In this document: in pieces, positions 1 through 6,173 of the stretch
Layout: the number at the start of each line of letters is the position of its first letter
How positions within the stretch are numbered: the first letter of the stretch is position 1
NCBI GenBank assembly: GCA_043802345.1
Contig: JAZDLC010000360.1
Location: forward strand, 1 to 6,275
Source of the DNA: JAZDLC01 sp043802345
GTDB taxonomy: Bacteria > Planctomycetota > B15-G4 > JADJEK01
DNA length: 6,275 nucleotides
Reading direction: 5' to 3'
The notes under the pieces: generated by a model
What the model was told of the DNA's origin: nothing
Seen by the model: the letters and a program-made list of their open reading frames with translations, nothing else
Database searches by the model: none
Translations under genes and position numbers: made by a program

Positions 1-1
1 C

Positions 2-280
2 TGCCTGAAGAAGCGCCTCGACGGACAGGCGTTCCTCTCCTCCTCCGTCGAGAACGTCAGCCTGGTAGCCCTGTTCGGGCTGGCGCTCTTCCCGAACCTG
101 GTCACCGCTTCGAACGGTCCGGCGAACTCGGTCACGATCTACACCGCGGCATCGAGCGCGAAGACCCTCACGATCATGCTGATCGTCGTGGCAATCGGGA
201 TGCCGTTCGTTTTGACCTACTCGGCGATCATCTACTGGACGTTCCGCGGGAAGGTGAGGCTGGGAGATCACAGCTACTGA
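2..280 (+). CDS. cydB: Cytochrome bd ubiquinol oxidase subunit II, C-terminal fragment
   Basis: This is the last 92 codons of CydB; the 5' part lies outside the window. CydB is the partner of the haem-bearing CydA in the inner-membrane bd oxidase, which oxidises quinol and reduces oxygen to water, usually with high oxygen affinity. The fragment shows the family's C-terminal signature: an SSSVEN loop, a hydrophobic segment running into LFPNLV, then the conserved NSVTIYTAASSAKTL stretch. A final transmembrane helix of about 22 residues (IMLIVVAIGMPFVLTYSAIIYW) is followed by the positively charged tail FRGKVRL and a short end (GDHSY). The stop is TGA at 278-280. cydA would be expected upstream. 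The next gene is convergent, so this is the end of the cyd transcript. Assignment is from remembered family sequence and is strong; the exact oxidase subtype cannot be judged from this part. Confidence 0.93.
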   Translation, partial: CLKKRLDGQAFLSSSVENVSLVALFGLALFPNLVTASNGPANSVTIYTAASSAKTLTIMLIVVAIGMPFVLTYSAIIYWTFRGKVRLGDHSY

Positions 281-291
281 TCCCGCGCCAC

Positions 292-307
292 GCGATCGCC
301 GGATCGC
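292..307. terminator. Possible weak bidirectional stem-loop between convergent genes
   Basis: Six bases at 292-297 (GCGATC) pair perfectly with 302-307 (GATCGC) around a 4-nt GCCG loop. The hairpin fills most of the 26-bp gap between the cydB stop and the stop of the opposing gene. Its position between convergent genes fits a shared terminator. There is no T-tract on either side, so a classical intrinsic terminator is not supported, and a chance palindrome in GC-rich DNA is possible. Confidence 0.25.
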
Positions 308-903
308 TACTCTCCCTTCGATCCGGATACGCCCTTGATCTTGCCGTGACCCATCGACTCGAGGTATTCGACGACCTGGTCGCCGACCGGATCGCCGTCG
401 GCAACGAGGTCGTCATCGGCGAACAGGGCGCCGGCGCTGTTGCTGGTCAAGTCCTCGTTGCCGCCGAGAGGATGTCCGCTCTCCTGGCCGACGATCCACT
501 GGGCGACCTCGACCAGCCACATGGCCACCTCCGCGACGGCGTGGTTGTGGTCCTGGCCGATGTCCGCGGCGGCGAGGAAGTGGCGCATGTCGATGATCGT
601 GCCGTCCCCGAGTTCCACGTAGCGGCCATCCTCGGGGCCGCACCAGCCGTCCCTGGCTTCGTCCCCCATCCGGTCGACGGTCTCGGAGGGATCCTCGCCT
701 TCCTTGGCGGCCGCGTTCAGGGCCTCTTTCAGCGTGCACCGCCCGCAGGTTCCCACCCAGTCACGCCTCAGCCCGAAACCGTCCTTGGTCAGGACGACCC
801 ACTCGCCGCAGATCCGGCAGATGCCGTGAACGTCGGCCACGGAGGTGAGGCAGAACAGACCGGCGAGGCCGGCGAGCACGAGGAATCCGAGGTATCGTTT
901 CAT
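307..903 (-). CDS. Exported protein of unknown function with CxxC-x20-CxxC pattern (198 aa)
   Basis: I do not recognise this protein. The chosen start (ATG at 903-901) gives MKRYLGFLVLAGLAGLF, a Sec signal peptide with a likely cut after SVA at about residue 23. It also has a GGGAGG ribosome site 7 nt upstream. The mature part opens with two cysteine pairs, C29/C32 and C53/C56, 20 residues apart, like a zinc ribbon or a pair of disulfides. Neither pair is followed by His, so these are not c-type haem sites. A middle region (about 93-145) begins DGRYVELGDGTIIDMRHFL and continues as an amphipathic helical stretch. A motif EDLTSNSAG at about 150-158 precedes an acidic tail. The DMRHF and SN-x-x-G motifs look like a conserved fold rather than low-complexity sequence. 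It lies 16 nt downstream of the lipoprotein gene at 920-1324 and is probably co-transcribed with it. The location is inferred to be periplasmic or extracellular. Confidence 0.8.
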   Translation of the reverse strand: MKRYLGFLVLAGLAGLFCLTSVADVHGICRICGEWVVLTKDGFGLRRDWVGTCGRCTLKEALNAAAKEGEDPSETVDRMGDEARDGWCGPEDGRYVELGDGTIIDMRHFLAAADIGQDHNHAVAEVAMWLVEVAQWIVGQESGHPLGGNEDLTSNSAGALFADDDLVADGDPVGDQVVEYLESMGHGKIKGVSGSKGE

Positions 904-910
904 GGTCTTG

Positions 911-916
911 CCTCCC
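911..916 (-). promoter_or_regulatory. Ribosome binding site deciding the start at 903
   Basis: Read on the minus strand this is GGGAGG, 7 nt before the ATG at 903-901. It sits in the short gap after the stop of the lipoprotein gene. It favours the start at 903 over an in-frame start 45 nt further upstream (948), which would overlap the lipoprotein gene and put 15 non-signal-like residues before a clear signal peptide. Confidence 0.75.
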
Positions 917-919
917 GGT

Positions 920-1324
920 TCACTGGCGCGCCAGCACCAGCCCCGCAAGCGGGCGGTCGGGGTCGTCGGTCATGCAGAGCAGGATCGTGTCGGCATCGAG
1001 CCATCTCAGGTCGAGATCGCCCCCCTTCCCCTCGAGGAGCCAGCGCTTTCCGGCCGCCGACCTGACGCTCCAGGTTCCCTCGATGTCCCGGCCGTTCACG
1101 CCCATGCGGACGCGCCCGGCCGCGAACTCGATCTCGACCCCGCCGAACAGGGCCTCGAGCTTCTCGAGGGTGCTCGGGTTTGACGAGGCCGTGGTCTGGA
1201 AGGTCCGCTCCAGATCGAGCGCCCATCTGCCGGCCAGCTCGGGGCTCTTCTGACTGCAGCCGAACAGGATGAGGAGCACCGGCGGCAGCCAGTGGCTCAC
1301 GCTTGGCGAGATACGGCGGAACAT
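920..1324 (-). CDS. Small lipoprotein, possible lipocalin-like beta barrel (134 aa)
   Basis: The N-terminus has Arg residues at 3 and 4, a hydrophobic core (LPPVLLILFG) and a cysteine at 23 preceded by LILFG. This is a type II (lipoprotein) signal, slightly atypical for Phe at -2. Serine at +2 would suggest the outer membrane if Lol sorting applies. The mature part starts with ELAGRWALDLE at about 29-39, followed by a short helical stretch (STLEKLEALFG). Alternating beta-type segments follow, with GVEIEF, RVRMGV, IEGTWSV, RWLLEG, LDLRWLD and LLCMTDD. A GxWxLD opening with repeated short strands resembles lipocalin-like or similar small beta-barrel lipoproteins, but that is a fold guess. The start has GGAG (minus strand of 1331-1334) 6 nt upstream. 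It is the first gene of a probable two-gene unit with 307-903 and is transcribed divergently from 1525-3126. Specific function is unknown. Confidence 0.78.
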   Translation of the reverse strand: MFRRISPSVSHWLPPVLLILFGCSQKSPELAGRWALDLERTFQTTASSNPSTLEKLEALFGGVEIEFAAGRVRMGVNGRDIEGTWSVRSAAGKRWLLEGKGGDLDLRWLDADTILLCMTDDPDRPLAGLVLARQ

Positions 1325-1472
1325 GGGAGACTCCGTTTCTTGCAGGTCCTTCGACTCTATGTCGTCCAGCTTCGCCCCTCCCCTTGAGTCGCGTGCATCC
1401 GTGAACCACGATCAACTCGCGCCCGTGTGGCATCGCCGCGGATTCTGGCGCACTCAGGGTTGCCTCCCGCAG

Positions 1473-1478
1473 TACAAT
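1473..1478 (+). promoter_or_regulatory. Candidate -10 element upstream of the secreted peptidase-like gene
   Basis: TACAAT matches the sigma-70 -10 consensus at five of six bases. It lies about 47 nt before the ATG at 1525, giving a plausible leader of about 40 nt. No good -35 hexamer is seen at the usual 16-18 nt spacing, so this rests on the -10 alone. The whole region 1325-1524 separates divergent genes and should hold promoters for both. On the minus strand I see only a weak TAGAGT at about 1354-1359. Confidence 0.3.
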
Positions 1479-1524
1479 CTTTGGCCGCCCATCACCGTCC
1501 GCGATCGCACCACAGGAGCCCCCC

Positions 1525-3126
1525 ATGCGAGTCGCCCTGTTGTCCCTTCTGTTCCTCCTGATCTGCGGCACCTGCTCCGCCCAGATCATCTGCGCGACCC
1601 CCATGAATGAGCGGGTGGAGAAGCGGTACGAGAAGTACCTCACGACCTACCAGGGAAGGAAGGTCATCATCGGCGAGCCGAAGCTGGGAATCGAGTGCAG
1701 CCCCGGCAACATCCTCAAGCAAGGCGGATCCGAGGCGAAGAACGAGATGTTCGTCGCCGACCCGGCCGATCCGTCGTTTGTCCCGTACAAGTGGGAAGAC
1801 GGCAAGCGGGTCAAGAACGGCAAGCGCAGCGTCTGCTGCTTCGCCGGAGACGACTTCCTCGGGATCAAGTACGTCGACGCCCTGCAGACCCTCGAGGGCC
1901 TCGCGAGAGAGTACGCGCAGCGGAACGCCGAGATCGAGATGCTGCGGGAGACCAGGGACGGCTTCGACAAGGGCTCTGCGGGTTGGTTCGGCAACCAAGG
2001 GAAGATGGTCGCCCGTCTGGACCGCCTGCAGTCCTGGCTCATCAACATGGGGTATCCGGTCGCGGCCAAGAAGCTCCTGCGCAAGATCGACCAGGAAAAG
2101 AAGGTGGTGGCGCGCGAGGCGGTCGGGATCCGGGAGAAGAAGGCGCTCTCTTCCGTCAAGACGGTCAGCACGCCGGCGAAGCTGATCGAGGCCTCGGAGA
2201 AGATCTCCGGCGGCAAGCACAAGTTCAGGGCGATGGAGAGTCAGCACGTGCGGATTCTCTACGTCACCGACCTGTCCGATTCGGAGGCCGGAAGAGGCCT
2301 GGAACTGGCCGAGGCGATCATCGAGGGGTTTCGCAAGGATTTCGTCGATCCGTACCGGGACGACGACTTCAGGGACTACATCCCGGACGGTCTGTTCGCC
2401 GAGTTCTGCTTTGTTCCCAAGGACGCCGATGCGTACGAGCAGTACAAGGTCGCGTATTACGGCGTTGGCTGGGGCAACGAAAAGGACCGGGAGCGCAGCT
2501 TGAAGATGACGGGCAACAACATGCGCGGCGCTGGAGGCACCGAGTATGTGAGCTACTGGCGCCTCGATGAGCAGCACGACGTCGAGGGGATCATCGCCCA
2601 CAAGATGGGCCACTGTCTGGCGAATCTCCACTACGACCGGGGGAGTCGTGAGGGAAGGCAGGACTGGCTCGAGGAGGCGGTCGGGTATTACGTGTCGTTC
2701 GGCCACCTGGGACGCAACTCGGTCACTTGCTTCCAGTGGAAGGAGCCGTCGTACGCCAAGCCGGCGGAAGAGGCGGCCGAAAAGACGGTGCAGTCCGGCC
2801 TGCGCGGCTACTTCAACGAACTGGCCCTCAGCAAGGGTCCGCCGATCGAGAGCCTGGCCATCAAGACGCTTGCCGATATCTCCGACGCCGACTTCGCGAA
2901 GGCCTGGAGCATGTACGACTACATCGCCATGAGGCTGGGACGGGAAGGGCAGGTCTGGCTCAGGAAGACCTGCTTCGCCGCCCATTCCACGAAGAAGGGT
3001 GATTTCGTGCGCCGCTGGCGAACATTCTCCGAGGAGATGTTCCCCGTTGGAGAGGGTGTCGATGTTTTTCATGTCATCGACGAGAACTGGCGGGAGTACG
3101 CGGAGAGGGCTCAGTCGCGCGACTGA
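1525..3126 (+). CDS. Secreted gluzincin-like protein with substituted active site (HKMGH)
   Basis: This 533-aa protein has a Sec signal peptide (MRVALLSLLFLLICGTCSA, cut likely before Gln20). The start is supported by AGGAG at 1514-1518, 6 nt upstream. Residues about 115-230 are charged and helical, with possible coiled-coil parts (around 120-145 and 180-210). The C-terminal half (about 240-520) resembles peptidase-MA-type zinc metallopeptidase domains. It has a beta-strand opening (HVRILYVTDLS), then VEGIIAHKMGHCLANLHY (354-370), and after 21 residues WLEEAVGYY (381-389). In active gluzincins the first motif is HExxH and the later Glu (here E384) is the third zinc ligand. Here both histidines (H359, H363) and the distal Glu are kept but the catalytic Glu is Lys360, so hydrolysis by the normal mechanism is not expected. 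It may be a non-catalytic paralog that binds a partner, or the codon (AAG at 2602-2604, one base from GAG) may be a mutation or sequencing error. Cysteines at 58, 104, 105 and 295 could form disulfides after export. It stands alone on the + strand between two intergenic regions. The substrate or partner is unknown. Confidence 0.85.
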   Translation: MRVALLSLLFLLICGTCSAQIICATPMNERVEKRYEKYLTTYQGRKVIIGEPKLGIECSPGNILKQGGSEAKNEMFVADPADPSFVPYKWEDGKRVKNGKRSVCCFAGDDFLGIKYVDALQTLEGLAREYAQRNAEIEMLRETRDGFDKGSAGWFGNQGKMVARLDRLQSWLINMGYPVAAKKLLRKIDQEKKVVAREAVGIREKKALSSVKTVSTPAKLIEASEKISGGKHKFRAMESQHVRILYVTDLSDSEAGRGLELAEAIIEGFRKDFVDPYRDDDFRDYIPDGLFAEFCFVPKDADAYEQYKVAYYGVGWGNEKDRERSLKMTGNNMRGAGGTEYVSYWRLDEQHDVEGIIAHKMGHCLANLHYDRGSREGRQDWLEEAVGYYVSFGHLGRNSVTCFQWKEPSYAKPAEEAAEKTVQSGLRGYFNELALSKGPPIESLAIKTLADISDADFAKAWSMYDYIAMRLGREGQVWLRKTCFAAHSTKKGDFVRRWRTFSEEMFPVGEGVDVFHVIDENWREYAERAQSRD

Positions 3127-3180
3127 GGGCACGATTCTCGGACTTCTCATTACCAAGTCATGACGCATTTGCTCGGGGCC

Positions 3181-3200
3181 GGACGTTGGATTGCTACAGT
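3181..3200 (+). promoter_or_regulatory. Candidate promoter for the O-acetylation genes (sigma-54-like or extended -10)
   Basis: Two overlapping readings are possible. GG at 3181-3182 and GC at 3193-3194 are separated by exactly 10 nt, with TTGCT at 3191-3195, which is the spacing and -12 element of a sigma-54 promoter. The bases after the -24 GG (ACGT) do not match the consensus, however. Alternatively TGCTACAGT at 3192-3200 is an extended -10 (TGn followed by a hexamer matching TATAAT at four of six). Either would start transcription about 25-40 nt before the short ORF at 3238 and about 80-90 nt before the gene at 3288. The assignment is speculative. Confidence 0.25.
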
Positions 3201-3237
3201 TCCAGGCCTTCTCAAATCGGTTGTTCAAGGTAGTGCA

Positions 3238-3291
3238 ATGAATCGGACAGGAAAGGACGTCTTGCCAGCCAACGAAAAGCGGCAGCCATGA
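3238..3291 (+). CDS. Possible 17-codon upstream ORF coupled to the AlgX-like gene
   Basis: The ORF starts at ATG 3238, encodes MNRTGKDVLPANEKRQP and stops at TGA 3289-3291. The stop overlaps the ATG at 3288 as ATGA. AAGG at 3227-3230 lies 7 nt before its start. The downstream gene has no clear Shine-Dalgarno of its own and no alternative in-frame start back to a stop at 3231. Termination-reinitiation at the ATGA is therefore a plausible way for ribosomes to reach it. The peptide has no recognisable features and may have no function itself. A chance ORF is quite possible at this length. Confidence 0.3.
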   Translation: MNRTGKDVLPANEKRQP

Positions 3292-4793
3292 AAGAGACGC
3301 TGACTCGATCAGTCGTGGTCGGCATCTTCGCCCTGACCGTGCTCACCGGTCTCCTCGTCGAGTTGGTCGGCGGGGTCTGGCCCGGACGCGGCCTGAACGA
3401 CATGGTCTCGCCGTATTCGATGAGGAGCGGCCGCTACTCGGCCCTGGTCGAACAGCGGCTCGACCAGGACTCGGTCGTCAGGAAGGCCGTCCTCCCGGTC
3501 ATGAACGAGGCGATGTACCGACTCTTCCACAAGGTCGCCCCGCAGGTCGTGATGGGCGAGGACGGGTGGCTGTTTCTTGCCTCGACCGTGCTCGACTACC
3601 CATCGGCCGAGGCGGCCTCGCTCCTGCCGGATGTCATCTCCTCAATCGGGAAGACTGCCGCCTGGCTCGAGGCTCAGGGGACGAAGGTGTTGCTGGTCGT
3701 CCCGCCCACCAAGGCGGCCTTGCACCCTGACAAGCTCCCGGCCTACCTGATGTACCAGCCGGTCTACGGCGAGGTCATCGGCCGGTTGCGAGACGCCGGT
3801 CTCGACGTTCTCGATGTGAGAGACGTATTGCCCACCACTGCCGAGTCCCACTACGCGAACGACACCCACTGGACGCAGGGGACAGCCCTGGCCACGGCCC
3901 TTGAACTCGACCGGCGCATCCGCGCCGGCTGGGACGCCGCAGGAGGCGGCCCCCTGCCGGGGACTCCGGTGGACGGCGAACTTCACCGGCCGCCGGAGCA
4001 CCTCCATTCAGGCGACCTGACCCTGATGCTCGGTCTCCTTGAGGGCGGCGCACTGGAGAAGTCGTTCCATGAGCCGCAGCAGCTGGTGATCGGGCGCAGG
4101 CGCGGCACAGAGGAAACTCTCGGTACGGACCGTCCGCAGCCGATCGCCCTCTCGGGAACCAGCTACTCCCATGGCTACGGGCTGGCAGCAATCCTCTCCG
4201 CCCTTCTCGGGAGAGAAGTCGAGAAGCGTACCGGTCCCGGGCAGCCGTCCTGTTTCGGGGTGGCCGGCATCGTCCGGCAGAGTGTCCTGGGTGAACGACC
4301 GTTCCCACGGTTCCTGGTGTGGGAGATCCCTGAGCGCTACTTCTTCCTGGAGCAGCAGGAGATCCTCAGTTCCCTCGCCAACGTGCTGCGGGTGGCCGAT
4401 ATGTACCCGGCGAAGAAACTCCCCCTTGCGATCGAGAGGCGCGAACTGATCGAGATCGAGACGGTCGCCGAGGACGCGGCCGGCCTGACTGCGACCGCGA
4501 ACTGGCATGCGCGGATCATCTACCATCTGGCCGCGCCGCTGACAGGCGACGGCTCGCTGGCGATCGCCTTCTCCGTGACGGCAGAGGATCCGGGCGTAAC
4601 GCGAGTGTACCTGGACACGGGCGGCGGCTTTTCCGCGAACCCGGACATCGCGCCACGGCTGGATGGGCTCGCGAGCCCGACGCTGATCGTAGTTCCCCTG
4701 GTGGCCGGGCGGCCGGTGCTGCGCATGCGCATCGATCCGATTCACGAACGCGGCGAGTTCCACCTCTCTCCCATTGAGCTGTGGCAACGATGA
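3288..4793 (+). CDS. AlgX/AlgJ-like SGNH polysaccharide O-acetyltransferase
   Basis: This 501-aa protein belongs to the AlgX/AlgJ type of SGNH-fold acetyltransferases, which transfer acetyl groups to exopolysaccharide in the periplasm, supplied by an AlgI-type MBOAT protein. Residues about 8-30 form an uncleaved membrane anchor or signal sequence. The catalytic domain follows. It shows GEDGWLF (90-96), a beta strand VLLVVPPTKAALHPDKLP (134-151), then the NDTHWT motif (191-196) with the catalytic-type Asp192 and His194. GDLT (242-245) and GTSYS (290-294), with the likely nucleophile Ser292, come next, then WEIPER (345-350). This order and these residues match the Asp-x-His and Ser triad described for Pseudomonas AlgX. 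Residues about 380-501 form a beta-rich C-terminal extension that may bind glycan, by analogy with the AlgX carbohydrate-binding module. The start is the only ATG in the open frame and lacks a strong ribosome site. The stop is 13 nt before the algI-like start, so the two are very likely one operon. The polymer acetylated need not be alginate; no polymerase or epimerase genes are visible. Confidence 0.87.
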   Translation: MKETLTRSVVVGIFALTVLTGLLVELVGGVWPGRGLNDMVSPYSMRSGRYSALVEQRLDQDSVVRKAVLPVMNEAMYRLFHKVAPQVVMGEDGWLFLASTVLDYPSAEAASLLPDVISSIGKTAAWLEAQGTKVLLVVPPTKAALHPDKLPAYLMYQPVYGEVIGRLRDAGLDVLDVRDVLPTTAESHYANDTHWTQGTALATALELDRRIRAGWDAAGGGPLPGTPVDGELHRPPEHLHSGDLTLMLGLLEGGALEKSFHEPQQLVIGRRRGTEETLGTDRPQPIALSGTSYSHGYGLAAILSALLGREVEKRTGPGQPSCFGVAGIVRQSVLGERPFPRFLVWEIPERYFFLEQQEILSSLANVLRVADMYPAKKLPLAIERRELIEIETVAEDAAGLTATANWHARIIYHLAAPLTGDGSLAIAFSVTAEDPGVTRVYLDTGGGFSANPDIAPRLDGLASPTLIVVPLVAGRPVLRMRIDPIHERGEFHLSPIELWQR

Positions 4794-4806
4794 GGCGGCG
4801 GGGAAC

Positions 4807-5736
4807 ATGATCTTCGCCAGTCAGATCTTCCTGTTCTGGTTCCTCCCGCTGGTGCTCGGCGTCTACTACGCGGCGCCGGCCCGCGCCCGCTCGCTGGTCC
4901 TGGTCTTCGCCAGCTACTTCTTCTACGGCTGGTGGCGGCTCGACTTCACACTCCTCATGGTCGTCAGCACGGTGATCGACTACTACTGCGGACGGGGCAT
5001 CTCGCGCGCCAACGCCGCCCTGCCGGACGCCGAGGCGGATGCCGCCGCGACCGCCTCCCTCAACCGCCGGCGCAAGCGTCTGTTGCTCTGCTCGATCTGT
5101 GCCAACCTCGGCCTGCTGGGGTACTTCAAGTACATGAACTTCGGCGTGGAGAGCCTCAACGCGATCCTCGCCTGGGCCGGGATGGAGGGGGTGACGTGGC
5201 CGGCCGTGGTGCTGCCGGTCGGGATCTCCTTCTACACGTTCCAGACGATGAGCTACACGATCGATGTGTACCGCAAGGAGGCGCTGCCGGTCCGCCGCTT
5301 CATCGACTTCGCCTGCTACGTCGCCCTGTTCCCGCAGCTCGTGGCCGGCCCGATCGTGCGGTACCGGTCGCTCGCCGATCAGCTCGTCAAGCGCTCCCAC
5401 ACCTTCTGCAAGTTCTCGGACGGGGCGCTCCTGTTCCAGGCCGGGTTCATCAAGAAGATCCTGCTGGCCGACATCGCCGCGCGGGTCGCGGACGCCGCGT
5501 TTACCCTCTCCGCTCCCTCCTGTCTGGAAGCGTGGCTCGGGACCACGGCGTACGCCTTCCAGATCTACTTCGACTTCTCGGGCTACTCCGACATGGCGAT
5601 CGGGCTCGGGCTGATGTTCGGCTTCCGCTTCCCGATCAACTTCGACTCTCCCTACAAGTCCCAGAGCATCACCGAATTCTGGCGGCGCTGGCATATCTCC
5701 CTCTCGTCGTGGCTGCGTGATTATCTGTACATCCCC
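4807..5736 (+). pseudogene. AlgI-like MBOAT O-acyltransferase, truncated at an inversion or chimera junction
   Basis: The first 310 codons are a clear MBOAT-family membrane acyltransferase of the AlgI/DltB/PatA type, which moves acetyl groups across the inner membrane for the SGNH partner upstream. The ATG at 4807 gives the family's usual opening (MIFASQIFLFWFLPLVLGVYY). An in-frame start 33 nt earlier would only add residues overlapping the previous gene. Landmarks are SYFFYGWW (36-43), LPVGISFYTFQTMSY (136-150), FPQLVAGPIVRY (175-186), QIYFDFSGYSDMAIGLG (252-268) and FWRRWHISLSSWLRDYLYIP (291-310, conserved His296). The family then continues with LGGNR and, further on, a WHG motif carrying the second essential His. 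Here the homology stops dead after Pro310. The frame stays open to TAG at 6004-6006, but those 89 residues are antisense to the second MBOAT gene and lack membrane segments. AlgI proteins are usually about 460-520 aa, so roughly a third is missing. As sequenced the product should be inactive; the intact gene may exist elsewhere if the join is artificial. Confidence 0.85.
5560..5597 (+). repeat. Left arm of a 38-bp exact inverted repeat inside the two MBOAT genes
   Basis: These 38 bases, encoding most of QIYFDFSGYSDMA in the + strand gene, are identical to the reverse complement of 6136-6173. Weaker similarity continues through the rest of the aligned 177-bp coding block (5560-5736 against 6173-5997). 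Over that block the two proteins match at 48 of 59 residues. The repeat arises from shared ancestry of the two genes, not from a mobile element. The arms are 538 bp apart. Confidence 0.9.
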
Positions 5737-5737
5737 G
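5721..5737. other. Junction where two oppositely oriented algI-like genes are both cut off
   Basis: On the + strand, MBOAT homology runs through DYLYIP (ending at 5736) and then is lost. On the minus strand, homology runs through WVMFRAPTLEVAAGMYR and then meets TAA at 5723-5721. The shared bases CTGTACATCCCC (5725-5736) make sense in both genes: LYIP forward, and GMYR (CGGGGATGTACAG region) in reverse. This is therefore a candidate microhomology of up to about 12 bp. It marks an inversion breakpoint or a chimeric join. Confidence 0.75.
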
Positions 5738-6135
5738 CCGCGACCTCAAGAGTCGGGGCGCGGAACATGACCCACCCCGCGCTCACGAGGAGCATGGTGC
5801 CGGCAACGGCGAGCGGCCGGGGAAGCCTTCGGTTCGCCAGTCGCTCGCGCCTGAGGCGTTCCGCCACGAGCAGCAGGCCGTGCCAGGCTCCCCAGATGAT
5901 GAAGGTGAGGGAGGCGCCGTGCCATAGGCCTCCCAGGACCATGACGGCGGCGAGGTTGACGTACGTGCGGGCCTGCCCCCGCCTGTTGCCGCCGAGCGGG
6001 ATGTAGAGGTAGTCGCGGAACCAGGTCGACAGCGAGATGTGCCAGCGTCGCCAGAACTCCTGGATACTCTGCGAGATGTAGGGGTAGTTGAAGTTCTCCA
6101 GGTAGTCGAAACCGAACATCCGGCCGAGCCCGATG

Positions 6136-6173
6136 GCCATGTCGGAGTAGCCCGAGAAGTCGAAGTAGATCTG
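6136..6173 (-). repeat. Right arm of the 38-bp exact inverted repeat
   Basis: This is the reverse complement of 5560-5597, encoding the same FDFSGYSDMA block in the minus-strand MBOAT gene. The first mismatch is at 6135. See the left arm for the extent of the weaker flanking similarity. Confidence 0.9.

Noticed and set aside
735..820. CxxC pairs in the 198-aa protein as c-type haem sites
   Set aside because: Neither pair is followed by His (they read CRICG and CGRCT), so the CxxCH haem-binding motif is absent.
346..1065. A 239-codon open frame on the + strand across both small exported-protein genes
   Set aside because: It spans two well-supported minus-strand genes with ribosome sites and export signals. 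It has no recognisable domain and ends in a Pro/Arg-rich tail typical of antisense frames.
3141..3159. Hairpin GACTT-(9 nt)-AAGTC after the peptidase-like gene as a terminator
   Set aside because: The stem is only five mostly weak pairs with a 9-nt loop and no T-tract. It is not distinguishable from chance.
1492..3228. A 578-codon open frame on the minus strand opposite the secreted peptidase-like gene
   Set aside because: The + strand frame has a signal peptide, a ribosome site and a recognisable metallopeptidase-like motif region. The antisense frame is rich in Leu, Val, Arg and Asp without domain features, as expected from GC-rich third-position bias.
4774..4806. Earlier ATG at 4774 as the start of the first MBOAT gene
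   Set aside because: It would add 11 polar residues (MSCGNDEAAGN) from within the end of the upstream gene. The family begins at the equivalent of the ATG at 4807, and this also leaves a normal 13-nt gap.
4516..5694. A 392-codon open frame on the minus strand opposite the MBOAT and SGNH genes
   Set aside because: It is low-complexity, rich in Glu, Arg and Gly, and lies antisense to two genes with clear family motifs. It is a shadow frame.
5737..6006. Continuation of the first MBOAT frame as a fused 89-residue C-terminal tail
   Set aside because: The tail is exactly antisense to conserved MBOAT sequence on the minus strand. It is Arg/Pro/Ser-rich with no membrane helix, so it is not a natural domain fusion.
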